DNA from: Hygrocybe punicea | Lineage: Eukaryota > Basidiomycota > Agaricomycetes > Agaricales > Hygrophoraceae | NCBI GenBank assembly: GCA_963556145.1 | Contig: OY744461.1 | Coordinates: 7,760,891 to 7,824,890, forward strand | Direction of reading: 5' to 3' | DNA length: 64,000 bases | In this document: positions 33,809 to 44,263 of the stretch, piece after piece | Numbering within the stretch: position 1 is the stretch's first letter | Layout: every line of letters begins with the position of its first letter | Notes under the pieces: generated by a model | What the model was told of the DNA's origin: nothing | What the model saw: only the letters and a program-made list of their open reading frames with translations | The model's database searches: none | Made by a program: the position numbers and the translations under genes

Positions 33809-36067
33809 ATGACTTCGACCTCTGGATCTTCGACCGCTCCCCACGTTACCGCTCCCCATGTTACTCCACGACAAATGCCCGCTCGCGGTCACTCCACGGC
33901 CCCGACCTTCGACGGGAACCCGCTCAATTTAAACCGCTTCTTCGAAGAAGTCGAGATACTTGCTGCCGATGCCGCTCTCGATGATGCAGGACGCATCAAG
34001 CATAGTCTGCGCTACGCATTGCTTAGCGACTACGAGCTTCGGGCAAGTTTACCTAGCGCGACCGGCGTCAATTATGCCGCATTCAAAAGGAGCGTACTCG
34101 TGCTATACCCGGGCACGGAAGACGATCACCGGTACACTATGGCGGATCTCAACCGTCTTATGCACACCCAAACCGCTTACGGTATCCGTACCCGCACTGA
34201 ACTTGGCGAATATTACCGCGAGTTCATCTGGATCTCAGGGTTTCTTCTAGACAAGGGTCGGATCTCTCCCCGAGAACGCAACATCGCGTACGAGAACGGC
34301 TTCCATGTCGAGCTTAAAAAGGACATCAAAACCCGTCTGCAGTACCAAAAACCGAACCATTTCCATAGCGACCCTTACGACTTCCAGGACTTCCACAATT
34401 GCGCCCACTTCCTGCTGGCCGGAACCGCGGCCGAACCGTCCACCGTCTCTCGTCTATCGTCAACGTCGCCTGCCGCCATCCGGTACTCGACTCCAATAGA
34501 ACCCGCCACCCGCTACCCGCCACCCGCTCGCTATGACCCGGTCATTCCTAAAGCGGAACCGGTCGAACCTAACGTATCCAACCTATTTCGTCTCGTTTCG
34601 CAACAACTCGCTGTCCTCACGCAAGCCCTCACCGAACGCAACAACCCCCCAAAGCCGTGTGCAAATAGGGCCGAGCCGACCACCACGGGACAGGGTTTCA
34701 CCAACTTCAACTGCCTCTTTTGCGACGACCCGTTCCATCGTATACGCGATTGTCCCATCTGCGAGCAGTACACTCGAAACGGAATATGCCGCAAGAACGA
34801 GCACGGCCGCATCGTGTTGCCTAATGGAATGTATCTTCCAAAGGCTATCGTCGGCAAAAATATGAGGGAACACTTCGACGCGTGGCACGCACAGAACCCC
34901 GGCAACCGCGCTCCCCCTGCCCGCAACCCCACAGAACCGTTCCAACGCGACCCGCCGCCTCATGTCAAAGCTAACTTCGTCTCCGCCGTCGAAGTACCCA
35001 CCTATGAACCAGAGGTCACCACCGAGTACGCCGACATCTTTCAGTCCACGACGTCCGACATCGACAACGACAACGAACAAATTAAGGTTCTGGAAGCCGA
35101 AGTGCAGCGGCTTCGTAAACGGGTTAGATTCGACAGTGTAGAAATCCCATTGAAGGCGAAAGGCAAGTCTAGAGAGACGTATCCCAATCCGCCCGCCACT
35201 TCCACGTCCGTCCCCGCCGCGAAACCCGCCGAGAAAACGTCTACCAGACCTGTCAACGAGCACCCGATCACCATCGTTCCACCTTCGAACACGTGGCCGA
35301 CCGAGCCGACCGCCTTCGTGCCACGCACTCCCCAGAACCTTCCCGCATCGCACCCCCAATACCGCTACCAAGCCCCCATCGAAGATCCCGGTATCGCCAA
35401 ATCCGTCATCGACCGCGCGCTCGATTCTCAAGTCTGCATTTCGCAACGAGAACTTTTAGCCATGTCGTCCGACGCCCGCTGTCACATGAAGGACCTCACT
35501 ACGTCGAAAAAGGTCACCGCCGAGAGTAACAACGTCGAGGTCTTCCATTTTCACGCACCCGAAATCCCCACTCACGCCTGTCAACACTGTCAGGAAAACG
35601 TCCCGCTCGTCGTCGGCCGCAACTCAGTCCCTCTCCGTGCGGTCTACCCGCTCATCAACGGAAAATTCGTATTCGAGTGCGTCCTCGACAACGGTTCCAT
35701 GATCATCGGCATGCGACGCGATATTTGGGAGAAACTCGGTTACGGCCTCCAAAATATGAAGATGCGGATGCAGTTGGCAAATAAAAGCGACAACGACACC
35801 CTCGGCCGGATCGCCAACCTAAAATTCACTTTTGGCGACGTCGATCTTTTCCTCCAAGTCCAAGTCGTCGACGACGCCCCCTATGAGATCCTCATCGGCC
35901 GCCCGTTCTTCACGCTTTCCGAAGCCCTTACGAAGGATTATAAAAACGGAGAACAACAAATCACGATCACGGATCCAAACACCGGCGCCGTCGTCACCTT
36001 GCCCACCATCGAGCACAACCAAAAGAACCGACGAGAGCGGTCCGACACCGGAAAGCCGGATTTTTAG
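33809..36067 (+). CDS. gag: Gy1 Gag-protease polyprotein
   Basis: 752 codons, intact. Domains: capsid-like region about residues 30-200 (APTFDGNPLNLNRFFEEVEI; YALLSDYELRASL); CCHC zinc knuckle near 310 (CLFCDDPFHRIRDC, spacing C2C4H4C); Lys/Pro-rich linker; retroviral-type aspartic protease near 610-720 with LDNGS in place of the usual DTG/DSG and ILIGRPF. The start at 33809 matches the Gy2 frame; the upstream Met at 33701 is not conserved because Gy2 has a 1-base deletion there. The stop overlaps a run of five T (36061-36065) where the -1 frame stays open into pol. Confidence 0.88.
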   Translation: MTSTSGSSTAPHVTAPHVTPRQMPARGHSTAPTFDGNPLNLNRFFEEVEILAADAALDDAGRIKHSLRYALLSDYELRASLPSATGVNYAAFKRSVLVLYPGTEDDHRYTMADLNRLMHTQTAYGIRTRTELGEYYREFIWISGFLLDKGRISPRERNIAYENGFHVELKKDIKTRLQYQKPNHFHSDPYDFQDFHNCAHFLLAGTAAEPSTVSRLSSTSPAAIRYSTPIEPATRYPPPARYDPVIPKAEPVEPNVSNLFRLVSQQLAVLTQALTERNNPPKPCANRAEPTTTGQGFTNFNCLFCDDPFHRIRDCPICEQYTRNGICRKNEHGRIVLPNGMYLPKAIVGKNMREHFDAWHAQNPGNRAPPARNPTEPFQRDPPPHVKANFVSAVEVPTYEPEVTTEYADIFQSTTSDIDNDNEQIKVLEAEVQRLRKRVRFDSVEIPLKAKGKSRETYPNPPATSTSVPAAKPAEKTSTRPVNEHPITIVPPSNTWPTEPTAFVPRTPQNLPASHPQYRYQAPIEDPGIAKSVIDRALDSQVCISQRELLAMSSDARCHMKDLTTSKKVTAESNNVEVFHFHAPEIPTHACQHCQENVPLVVGRNSVPLRAVYPLINGKFVFECVLDNGSMIIGMRRDIWEKLGYGLQNMKMRMQLANKSDNDTLGRIANLKFTFGDVDLFLQVQVVDDAPYEILIGRPFFTLSEALTKDYKNGEQQITITDPNTGAVVTLPTIEHNQKNRRERSDTGKPDF
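36061..36067 (+). promoter_or_regulatory. Possible -1 ribosomal frameshift site, gag to pol
   Basis: Sequence GGATTTTTAG: the gag frame reads GAT TTT TAG, while one base back it reads GGA TTT TTA GAA and continues in the pol frame to the nonsense codon at 36604. Identical in Gy2 at 54432-54438. Homopolymeric T runs are known slip sites; no downstream pseudoknot was evaluated. Confidence 0.4.
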
Positions 36068-38863
36068 AAGTCGAGGACCCGGAGATACCTCTCGGGAAGG
36101 ACGCACCGGGAGATGAGAAGCCGCCACTCGAAAGCGACCACGCCTATACCACGAACTATGCTTCCCTTTTGCCGTTTCCCCTAGAAGAGGACTTATGTTT
36201 TTCTATCGATTTAGATTTCTCTTCGTCTCAGCCTCAGACTGCCGCCCAGTACATTTCATTGTTGACCGATGTACAAAATCAGCTACGTACTACCGATACC
36301 CTTCCTTCGTCTTGTTCCGTCTCCGCTCCTGCGTCACATATTTCTTCTTCGAATATTTGTAACAAAGCCTCTACTGAACACGCTACTTATATCTTGTATA
36401 CCACCCCCCCTACCAGGGACCTAAAAGGAGTCGTTACCAAGAAAAAGTATAAGAAGGTAGCCGATCGTATCCGCCCAATTTCTACCACTCTCCCCGACGA
36501 ATACCGTATCATACGCGAGATCACCGGCGACCCGCTAGCCGATTTACCCACGCTCCCGACTCACCTGCCCGACTTTACACCCGGCACCCGCTATACCCAG
36601 GAATGACACGACGCGATGCCGATGAACCCGGATGGATTCCTTTGGCCTGAGGAAGAAAAACTCGGCCACCATATCATCAAAACGCAAGAAGCCGCGTTCG
36701 CCTGGAACGAATCCGAGAAAGGCCAGTTCAATATGGACTACTTCCCGCCGATCCACATTCCCACCATACCGCACGACCCGTGGGTCCATCGCAATATCCC
36801 AATCCCACCCGGCATCCTTAACGAAGTCATCGGCATCATCAAAGACAAAATTAACACCAGTACCTATGAACCCTCGAATTCGTCATACCGCTCCCGCTGG
36901 TTCTGCGTTTTGAAAAAGGATGGGAAGTCTCTTCGAATCATCCACGATCTACAGCCGCTTAACGCCGTCACTATCCGCGATCCCGCCGTACCACCCATGA
37001 CCGAGCACTTGGCCGAGGCCTTTGGCGGCCACTCTTGCTACGCTTCCTTCGACCTCTTCGTCTCTTTCAACCAACGCCTCGTCCACCCCTCGTCTCGGGA
37101 CTATATGACCTTTCAGTCTCCACTTGGAACGCTTCAACTTACGCAGATTGCTATGGGATACACAAATTCCCCGCAGATCCTACACGGTGACTCCACGTAC
37201 ATCCTCCGTGACGAAATCCCTCATCTTGCCGTTCCGTATATGGACGATATTCCCGTCAAAGGGCCTCCAACCCGTTACGAGCAACCCGACGGTACCTACG
37301 AGACTATACCCGAGAACCCGGCAATCCGACGTTTCATTTGGGAGCACTTCCAAGGTGTCAACCGCGTCATTCAGCGTTTCCGCTATGTCGGCGGTACCTT
37401 CAACGGCAAAAAACTCGAGTTGTGTCGACCCTCAGTCATCATTGTTGGCCACCGATGCACATACGAAGGAAGAGTAGCCGACGACTCCAAAATACAGAAG
37501 ATTCGCGATTGGCCACTGCCGACCAACCTCACCGAGGTTCGCGCCTTTCTCGGTATCTGCGGCGTCTTGCGTATTTTTATCAAGGACTTCTCGCTCCACT
37601 CCCGACCCCTCGTCTGTCTTACCCGCAAAGGTATACCCTTCGAATTTGGTGAAGAAGAAGAGACCGCCGTCGACTACCTCAAAAACGCCGTCATTACATC
37701 ACCAGCGCTGCGCGCTATCGACTACATGCGTGAATGGGAAGTGATTCTCGCTGTTGATTCATCCGTCCTTGGAGTCGGCTTCGTTCTCATGCAAATCCGC
37801 GCTGACGGAAAACGTTATCCGAATCGCTTTGGTTCAATATCGTGGAATGAACGCGAAGCCCGATACTCCCAGTCCAAGCTCGAACTCTATGGCCTCTTCA
37901 GGGCCCTCCGCACCTACCGAATCTTCATCATCGGCGTCCGCAACCTCACTGTTGAAGTCGACGCGAAGTACATAAAAGGGATGCTCAACAACCCCGACAT
38001 TCAGCCCAATGCAACGATCAACCGATGGATAGCCGGCGTGCTCTTATTTGACTTTAGACTGGTTCACGTACCCGCTTCCGCACACGGTGCACCCGATGGA
38101 CTCTCCCGACGCCCCCGCGCTGCAGAAGACCCCGAGGAGATCAACGACTCTGACGATTGGCTCGACCACTCCTACAGTTTCTTTATGGAAGTCGTCAACT
38201 ACCGACCCGTCCCCATACCGTCTATACCGATTGCCGTATGCGGCCGATGCCGTGCCACAGCCGACCGACTCCACGAGTTACCCGCCGTCCTCGTCTACAC
38301 AAATCAGGAAGCCGTTTCTGACATACCGCGATCCGATAAAGCCCGCGCGGCCGACCCTCGTCTTGCCCTCGTCAAGATCTGGTTACGAGATCTAACCCGA
38401 CCCGCGAACTTCACGGACGAAGAATACCGTCTGTTCTTACGATACGCCCTTGAATTCTTCGTCACCGATAACAAGCTTTGGCGCAAAGACCGTCACGGAA
38501 AACACAAACTTGTCATACCGCCCGACCGCCGGCTTCAGTTACTCAAAGACGCTCACGACTCTCTCGGCCACAAAGGTATATTCTCCGTCCGCGCTCGGCT
38601 ACTCGATCGTTTCTGGTGGCCGCACCTCGGCCACGACGTTAAGTGGTACATCCAGTCTTGCCATCAGTGCCAAGTACGGCAAATGCGTTATCATCACATT
38701 CCGCCCACCATCGCTACACTGGCCTCACTATTTCGTAAAGCGTATGTCGACACAATGTTTATGCCATGATCCGGTGGCTATCAATACATTGTCCAAGCCC
38801 GTTGCTCCCTGTCCGCCTACCCTGAGTTCTGCATGTTACGCCGCAAGACCGGCTCCACCATCG
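36068..38863 (+). pseudogene. pol: Gy1 Pol (RT, RNase H, integrase N-terminus), truncated
   Basis: The -1 frame from gag carries a nonsense TGA at 36604, then the long frame 36616-38769. Seen: reverse transcriptase FCVLKKDGKSLRIIHDLQPL, then SFDLFVSFNQ, MGYTNSPQ and the catalytic box YMDD; connection; RNase H-like ILAVDSSVLGVGFVLMQ and YSQSKLELYGLFRALRTY; integrase zinc region with HDSLGHKGIF and CHQCQ. A second TGA (38767, CGA in Gy2) ends the frame at the start of the integrase core, and hAT B3 cuts it off at 38863. The remaining core and C-terminus, present in Gy2, are deleted here. Confidence 0.88.
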
Positions 38864-40017
38864 TAGTGTTGCCGAAGTTCAGTTCGGTCCGGTTCCGACC
38901 CTTTTTGGCGGAACCGCGAACTGAACTTCGGGTCCGGTTTGGCGCATGGCCAAACCTGGACCCGAACGGCTTTGAACCGTCTCTTAGCGTTCGGTCTGGG
39001 TTCAGACGCGGTCTGAACCCCAGACCGAGGTTGGCTCACCCCTGAGCTCCGTTCTCCTCGCGAATGGCAGGCACGTATCAATTGATACGGCGCTACGCTT
39101 CGCGAGGAAGTTGGGCTACGGGGGAGCCGTCTGGTGCTGTTGCTGCTGCTGCTGCCGCTCCCACTGCTGGTGCTGCTGCTGCTGCTGCCGTCGCCGTCGC
39201 TGCTGCGCTCCTGCTGCTGCTGTTGCCGTTGCCGCTGCCGCTGTTGCTGCTGCTGCCGGCATTGCTGCTGCTGCTGCTGCTGGCCGTCGTGGTGGTGGTT
39301 GCCGTTGTTGTTGCCGCCGCTGATGGTGATGTTGGGGCTTGATGCACCAGCAGCAGCTGCTGCTGCTGCCGGTGTTGCTGCTGCCAGCGTTGCTGCTGCT
39401 GCTGCTGCTGTTGCCGCCGTTGCTGCTGCCGCCGTTGCTGCTGTTGCTCCTGCGCTCCTGCTGCTGCTGTTGCTGTTGCCGTTGCCGTTGCCGTTTCCGT
39501 TGCTGCTGTTGCTGCTGCGCTCCTGCTGTTGCTGCTGTTGCCGTTGCCGCTGCCGCTGTTGCTGCTGCTGCCGACATTGCTGCTGCTGCTGCTGCTGGGC
39601 GTCGTGGTTGTCGTTGCCGTGGTTGTCGATTTTCCTGTCGCAAATAACATTAGTAAAGTTAAGAAAAAAAGGAAACTTACCTTGAGGAACACAACACAAA
39701 TTGTGTTGTGTTCAATCCGCGTTGATGTTGCTGTGTCGCGTGAAAGCTACCTCGTCACGGCCGGTCACATGATACCGTTTAACACGAAATGGTAAGTAAA
39801 GAAATATGAAAAACAAATGAAATAAATTCCTTAAAAATATCCGCGTTCGCGGTTTGGACGCGGTTTGGAGCCGTTCAGGAAATCCGGCCAGCCTCGAAAC
39901 CCTGAACCGAACCCGCGGTCCGGTTCAGCATTTGGCTGAACTTAGACTGAACCCCGGGTTCGGTTCGGGGTTTGAACCGGGTTCGGCTAGGTTCGGAACC
40001 GAACTACGGCAACACTA
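38864..40017. mobile_element. hAT element B3, without target duplication
   Basis: 1154 bp, same termini and orientation as B1. Left flank is the integrase coding sequence, right flank is the 3' part of the antisense zinc-cluster gene; comparison with Gy2 shows about 1.28 kb (Gy2 58363-59643) missing exactly at the element. The 8-bp flanks CACCATCG and GCCCTAAG do not match. Short CTG runs (longest about 4-5). Confidence 0.88.
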
Positions 40018-41195
40018 GCCCTAAGCCTTTTCGTCGGCCGCTCTTCCTCCGACTCCTCCTCATCTTCGTCATCGTCCTCGACCGACTCCACGTCCTCGAC
40101 CCGCGGTTTGCTCGTTGAGGCCCGGGCAGGCCTACTGCGGATGGGCTTTGTCGTGAACGACAACGGCTTCCTCGTGCCGACCGTGACCTCTTTGCCCTTT
40201 CCGGTATCCACCTTACGCCGACCCCCGCCCGTCCGGTGTGTAGCGTTAGTACATCTTTTCTTCAGCCTCCGGCATCGTTCGCACACGTAGCCCGTGACGC
40301 CTCGACACGCCTCTTGCGCCTTGACGCAGTTGGTGCAGGGTTGTAGGGGAAACGGCCTGGTGAACTGTTACCAGGATCAGTGACTAAAGAACAAATGAAC
40401 CGACACAAGAACTCACCGTCGTACCAGCCAGGTCTCCGGTCTCTATGCCCGGCATATCTACGTCTTCTACATCGGCCGGTGTCTCTGGTGCCGGGTCGAC
40501 GGGGCCTTCCTCTGGCTCAACTGCGGCTTCGCCTTCCGGAATCGACTCAGTCCTTGGTTCACCCGCGACCGATGCGTTTGCTTCAGCTCGCTGTTCTTCG
40601 CTGAGCCGCCGCCGATATGCGGCTCCATCCCTTTCAACCCGGTCCACTTCTTGATTCCAGTGCTGCTCGTGTTGTTCTATTCTAAGCCGCTCCCGCCTTT
40701 CCTCTGCCGCCTTTCGCCTTTTCTCCGCCTCTGCTCGTGCATTTGCCTCTGCCATCCGTCTGGCCTCCTCTTCCCGTGTAGCCGCTTCTTCATCCGCCCG
40801 CCGTCTGGCTTCTTCCTTTTCCTGCCTCTCTCGTTCCGCCGCTTCTTTCAGCCACTCTTCGACATCGTTGGCGTATGATTGGCGGTCGGCCCATAACGGT
40901 GGCGTTACTGGCCTTGTACCACCAGCTCGGAGTTCCGCAACGATTCCATTATAAGCACGCTGGCGGGACGACATGAGCTATCTTAGGACACGCGTAGTCA
41001 ATCAAGAAAACTCACCAGCGCTTTCTTGCGGCCGCTCAACCATTGTTGGGCCATCCCCTCGTTGCCGTCCACCATCATTACGAGATCGTCGCTATGAAAC
41101 ACGGTGACCGCGTTGACGGCCTCTTCGTAGTCCGCCCGGACATCGGGTTTGATGCTTTCGACGAAGGCGAGGAAATTGTCGTAGACTTGGGACAT
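40018..41195 (-). pseudogene. Antisense Zn2Cys6 accessory gene of Gy1 (3' end lost)
   Basis: Opposite-strand, three-exon gene between pol and the 3' LTR. Exon 1 41016-41195 (MSQVYDNFLAFVESI ... SGRKKAL) is intact here; exon 2 40417-40977 (SSRQRAYNGIV, then a long charged coiled coil rich in EEARRMAE-like repeats and an acidic PE-rich end); exon 3 from 40364 with a GAL4-type cluster C-x2-C-x6-C-x7-C-x2-C-x6-C (CTNC ... CERCRRLKKRC). Introns gtgagt...gatag and gtgagt...aacag join in phase 0. hAT B3 removes the last about 60 residues. Known family: Zn2Cys6 proteins are fungal transcription factors; a regulatory role here is inference. Confidence 0.72.
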
Positions 41196-41365
41196 TGTGA
41201 ACGTGTGATGGTGTAGAGGAAAGGTCGGATCAACAACAAGATTTTTTTTATTTTTTTTACTTTGCCGTTGTTTGGCCGCTCACGTGATTGGCCACATTCG
41301 CGACCCGCATTTGGAGACCCCATATTCTCGACCACGGATGGTCTCTATTAGAAGACCCAAGGAGA

Positions 41366-42158
41366 TGTAGAGGGTCCTCGACCCTCTGAGGCCGTAACAT
41401 CGATATCTAGCGAATCCGCTCGAACCCGACGTCTCTAGCAATCTACGCTCGAACCCAACGCAACCCGACGCAACCCGATGCATACCGACTAGCATGGCCG
41501 CTCATGTACCTGGTCGGTCTATCTCCTAAACTCACGGAACTTCAAATATCAAAGATAGATCTCATCGGACTGGGATCCCGACATCGGACTTGCCTTATTC
41601 ACGCCTAGCGTCTCCCTTATGGGGATATAGTAAAGTATATGGCATCTTTTACGGTTTTTATATCTTCCACCCATTTTCCCTGTCATCGTCGCCTCGCAAC
41701 GCTCTTCCTACTTCCCCATTTTTATTCTCCTTTGTTTCCTCTCATCGGCCGAGGACTCTCGTCCGAATCTAGGTACAGAAATTTGTAGTATAAAAACAGT
41801 GCCCAAGCGCCGTCTCAAAATAAGAAACCAGTTCCCCCGTTTCCTCTCTCTGAGAATTAGTCTCTCAGTAAAATCCATCGCACACATTACTCGTCGGATT
41901 CCTCGACGCTCTCCCCGTCGTTCTACCGCCTTTATCTCTACGTCCATCGTCACCCGACACCCGACCCGTCGTACCCGACATCGTCGGCTTCGTCGGCTTC
42001 GACCGGTCTCGATAGATTTCAGTAGTTTACTCGGCGGCTTCTTACCTTTTATATCCTATTATCTTACTGAAGCTTGTTAGACTATTCCTAGTCACTTCTA
42101 CGCTGACCCCACAGGCTTAGGATTATTATTCCGCAGCCACCCCGACCTCGCCTTTACA
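41366..42158 (+). repeat. 3' LTR of Gy1
   Basis: 793 bp, TGTAGAGG ... CTTTACA, preceded by the purine-rich GAAGACCCAAGGAGA. Differs from the 5' LTR at scattered sites, chiefly C/T and G/A at CpG. Confidence 0.92.
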
Positions 42159-42261
42159 TCGCAATGACATTAGACCTTGACCCCCCCCTTCTTAGCAGTG
42201 TTGTCTTAGCTGTAAGCAACAATGAAAGCTGCTGTTCTCCCCTCTGGAAACCGATCCCCTG

Positions 42262-42720
42262 TTAAATTGATTGTTGCCGGAGCCCACTGCAGAAGCGATC
42301 CATAACACCACTGCGGTTGGGATGTTGATCGCAATAGGGAATCCACTCAGTGATGCGAGGATACTTCACTGGTGGTGCAGCAGCAGGGGGCATGGCAGCA
42401 AGTGGCACAGCAGTGGGTGGATTGCTTGTAGGCAGGTTGCCCGGCAGCATGACTTGAGTTGCAGGTTGAGATAACCCAGGCACCACCATTTGTGGCATCG
42501 TGTAATACATTGTCAGTGACATCAACAGAGTCAGGTAACATCCATACAGAAATGCTTGGCCCATGTCATTTTCCAGTGCCTTTGCCATAACTTGTCCTCG
42601 GGCAGTATTACCCAGGATATTGATTTCAGCCGGTTTCTTGTCGAGTGGAAATGCTTTGGGATCTTTTATCTGGAAAATGGTTAGAACAGTAACTTGTGAC
42701 ATAGAAAGAAACGCGTACAT
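42262..42720 (-). CDS. Unidentified ORF in the core of A1
   Basis: 152 codons. The C-terminal half has a Pro/Ala-rich linker followed by YPRITEWIPYCDQHPNR, resembling a compact helical module, but I do not recognise the family. The N-terminal half is hydrophobic in part (YGCYLTLLMSLTMYYTM). Probably a remnant of a transposon-borne gene. Confidence 0.35.
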   Translation of the reverse strand: MYAFLSMSQVTVLTIFQIKDPKAFPLDKKPAEINILGNTARGQVMAKALENDMGQAFLYGCYLTLLMSLTMYYTMPQMVVPGLSQPATQVMLPGNLPTSNPPTAVPLAAMPPAAAPPVKYPRITEWIPYCDQHPNRSGVMDRFCSGLRQQSI

Positions 42721-42752
42721 GAAGTGAGGCCACTTGATTCAGGTGCGAATGA

Positions 42753-43001
42753 TTGACGGTTGATACAGTATGTATCAGCGGCATGTGCTATGAATTTTTG
42801 CCTCCTTACTCGCCAGATTATAATCCGATTGAACTCGCATTCTCAGCCATGAAGTACCACCTTTGCCGCAACGGCGCCTATGTCCACCTTGCCATGACAG
42901 AATTATTGCCGATAGAGGTTACCTGTACACTGCTTGAAGCATTGTATCAAAACACGATGGCAGACATCTTTGGTTGGTTTCAGCAATGTGGGTATGTTTG
43001 A
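42753..43001 (+). pseudogene. Tc1/mariner-type DDE transposase, C-terminal fragment
   Basis: 82 codons ending with a natural stop. YEFLPPYSPDYNPIELAFS is the hallmark around the last catalytic acidic residue (Glu of NPIE) of DDE_3 transposases, followed by the usual short helical tail (LLEALYQNTMADIFGWF). The DNA-binding part and the first two catalytic residues are absent. It lies 280 bp inside the right inverted arm of A, so it may be what remains of A's own transposase. Confidence 0.82.
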
Positions 43002-43283
43002 ATAAGCTGTACTCATCTTGGTGGACTTTGTGGACTATCATGCTGTAGATTCAGACATGGATTTATAGACAATTTTTTTGTACTCAGTTGAATTCAATGA
43101 ACGTGTTCTGGGCAATTGATTAAAAGTCTTTTTCACTGCAATATTACGCCAGATACAAATATATATGTACATGTGGTATTGATGAACAGAAAGGTCATGA
43201 TAGATCACATTATTGGAAGACAAACATTCTGGCAACTGGCCGGCGCAACCTGTATGTGCATGACCAGAGGGCCTCTCTATCAT
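43002..43283. other. Core-to-arm spacer of A1, no gene recognised
   Basis: Short AT-rich stretch between the transposase fragment and the start of inverted-arm homology; no open frame of note. Confidence 0.4.
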
Positions 43284-44261
43284 CTCTCCCAAGCGCATAT
43301 TCCATTTCCCATCAATCTCCCACCCTTCCTCTGCATTTCTTCCACATTAGTACTAGCTCATGGATGTTCTGGACAATGTTGAGTCGTCAACAAGCGCCGG
43401 AGCGTTCCCAAACAGTCCACTCATGGTACAAACTATGTCATCGTCCAATCCGTCCGTGTTCCTCTGTCAGACCCTGTCCTACTGCCGGCATTCTCTTCTC
43501 GCGATTCCAGGAACCAATGGAAGCCTTTCCGAGAAACAGAAGTGAGATATCTTTCATTTTGGTGACAGAATAATACCTGTTGCTGTCTGGTACCATATGT
43601 GACACCACCAGCTCATGTAGAACATTCTGGATGGGTTGTAAACAATGTTAGCACTAATATAATGAGATATAGACAGAATTTGAACCATGGTTTTCAATCC
43701 GGTATCGATTCTGCGGCTGACATTGTATCTGCAACTGGTGTATACCATCTTGCGCGTCTTGACCGAAATTTGGAGGGCTCGAGGGGTCTGAATAAGTCAG
43801 AAGTAATTGAACACTCAGATAAGAATACGAACATGATATATTGACCGCTTTTTTGTGCTAGAAGGTGTGCCGGCCACCTGAAACTATATCTATGGACCGA
43901 AATACGTGTTGGCCGGACCTTGCATGGAAAACGGAATGTTGCAGCATCCTGAATGACTCAGAAAGGGTCTGAGCACCAAGAGAACAACATAAAGAGAATA
44001 TGTATACTTTACTTTGGTTCCCACGAGTGCTTCTTCGTCCCGGAGTATGTGTGCAGATTGGGGCACCACCCATAAAATCCAAAATTTGAAACAAGGGAAT
44101 TGGGACGAAAGGAGTGGCATGCACTGAGATTTAGGTCACGAGAGTCAGGATTTCAAATGGCTTAGACATTCGAGTAGAATTGGATGAGATATCGCAGTTG
44201 CATTGTGGGACTCCAAATAAAGCGTGAAAGTCACCTGTGACAAGTCACGTGACAAAGACAA
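43284..44261 (-). repeat. Right terminal inverted repeat arm of A1
   Basis: 978 bp, inverted relative to 49085-50062 (left arm of A2) with few differences, and to 19389-19467 plus 22741-23548 plus 24386-24475 (left arm of A1, split by insertions). Identity stops at about 43284, where the sequences on the core side diverge. It contains an 81-codon open frame (43599-43844). Confidence 0.85.
43599..43844 (+). CDS. 81-codon ORF of the A terminal repeat (A1 right arm)
   Basis: Inverted-arm copy of the frame at 23088-23333; intact, same length. Unknown product, see that entry. Confidence 0.3.
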   Translation: MTPPAHVEHSGWVVNNVSTNIMRYRQNLNHGFQSGIDSAADIVSATGVYHLARLDRNLEGSRGLNKSEVIEHSDKNTNMIY

Positions 44262-44263
44262 TA

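Larger units (their letters stand above)
32515..42158 (+). mobile_element. Ty3/gypsy LTR retrotransposon Gy1
   Basis: Two 793-bp LTRs, gag-protease and pol frames in gypsy order (protease, RT, RNase H, integrase), a purine-rich tract before the 3' LTR, and an opposite-strand accessory gene. hAT B3 replaces the integrase core and C-terminus. Flanks are TTGC (32511-32514) and TCGC (42159-42162), probably a 4-bp duplication with one CpG change. Confidence 0.9.
19389..44261. mobile_element. Long-TIR transposon A, copy A1, with nested insertions
   Basis: The ends are inverted: TTGTCTTTGTCACGTGAC at 19389 and its complement ending at 44261, each flanked by TA (19387-19388 and 44262-44263), so a TA target duplication. 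The inverted arms are about 978 bp. Removing the nested elements (helicase element, three solo LTRs, hAT B2, Gy1) leaves about 7.1 kb. The core carries an HNH-nuclease gene on the minus strand and a Tc1/mariner-like transposase remnant near its right end, in agreement with TA duplications. The outermost 40 bp contain repeated GTCAC/GTGAC motifs (an E-box CACGTG among them), likely transposase-binding sites. Confidence 0.75.

Noticed and set aside
34583..35446. 287-codon open frame antisense to gag (also 52954-53817)
   Set aside because: It overlaps the gag coding region with a well-defined zinc knuckle; its Gly/Arg/Val-rich product is the typical shadow of GC-rich coding sequence, and it is present in Gy2 only because the copies are near-identical.
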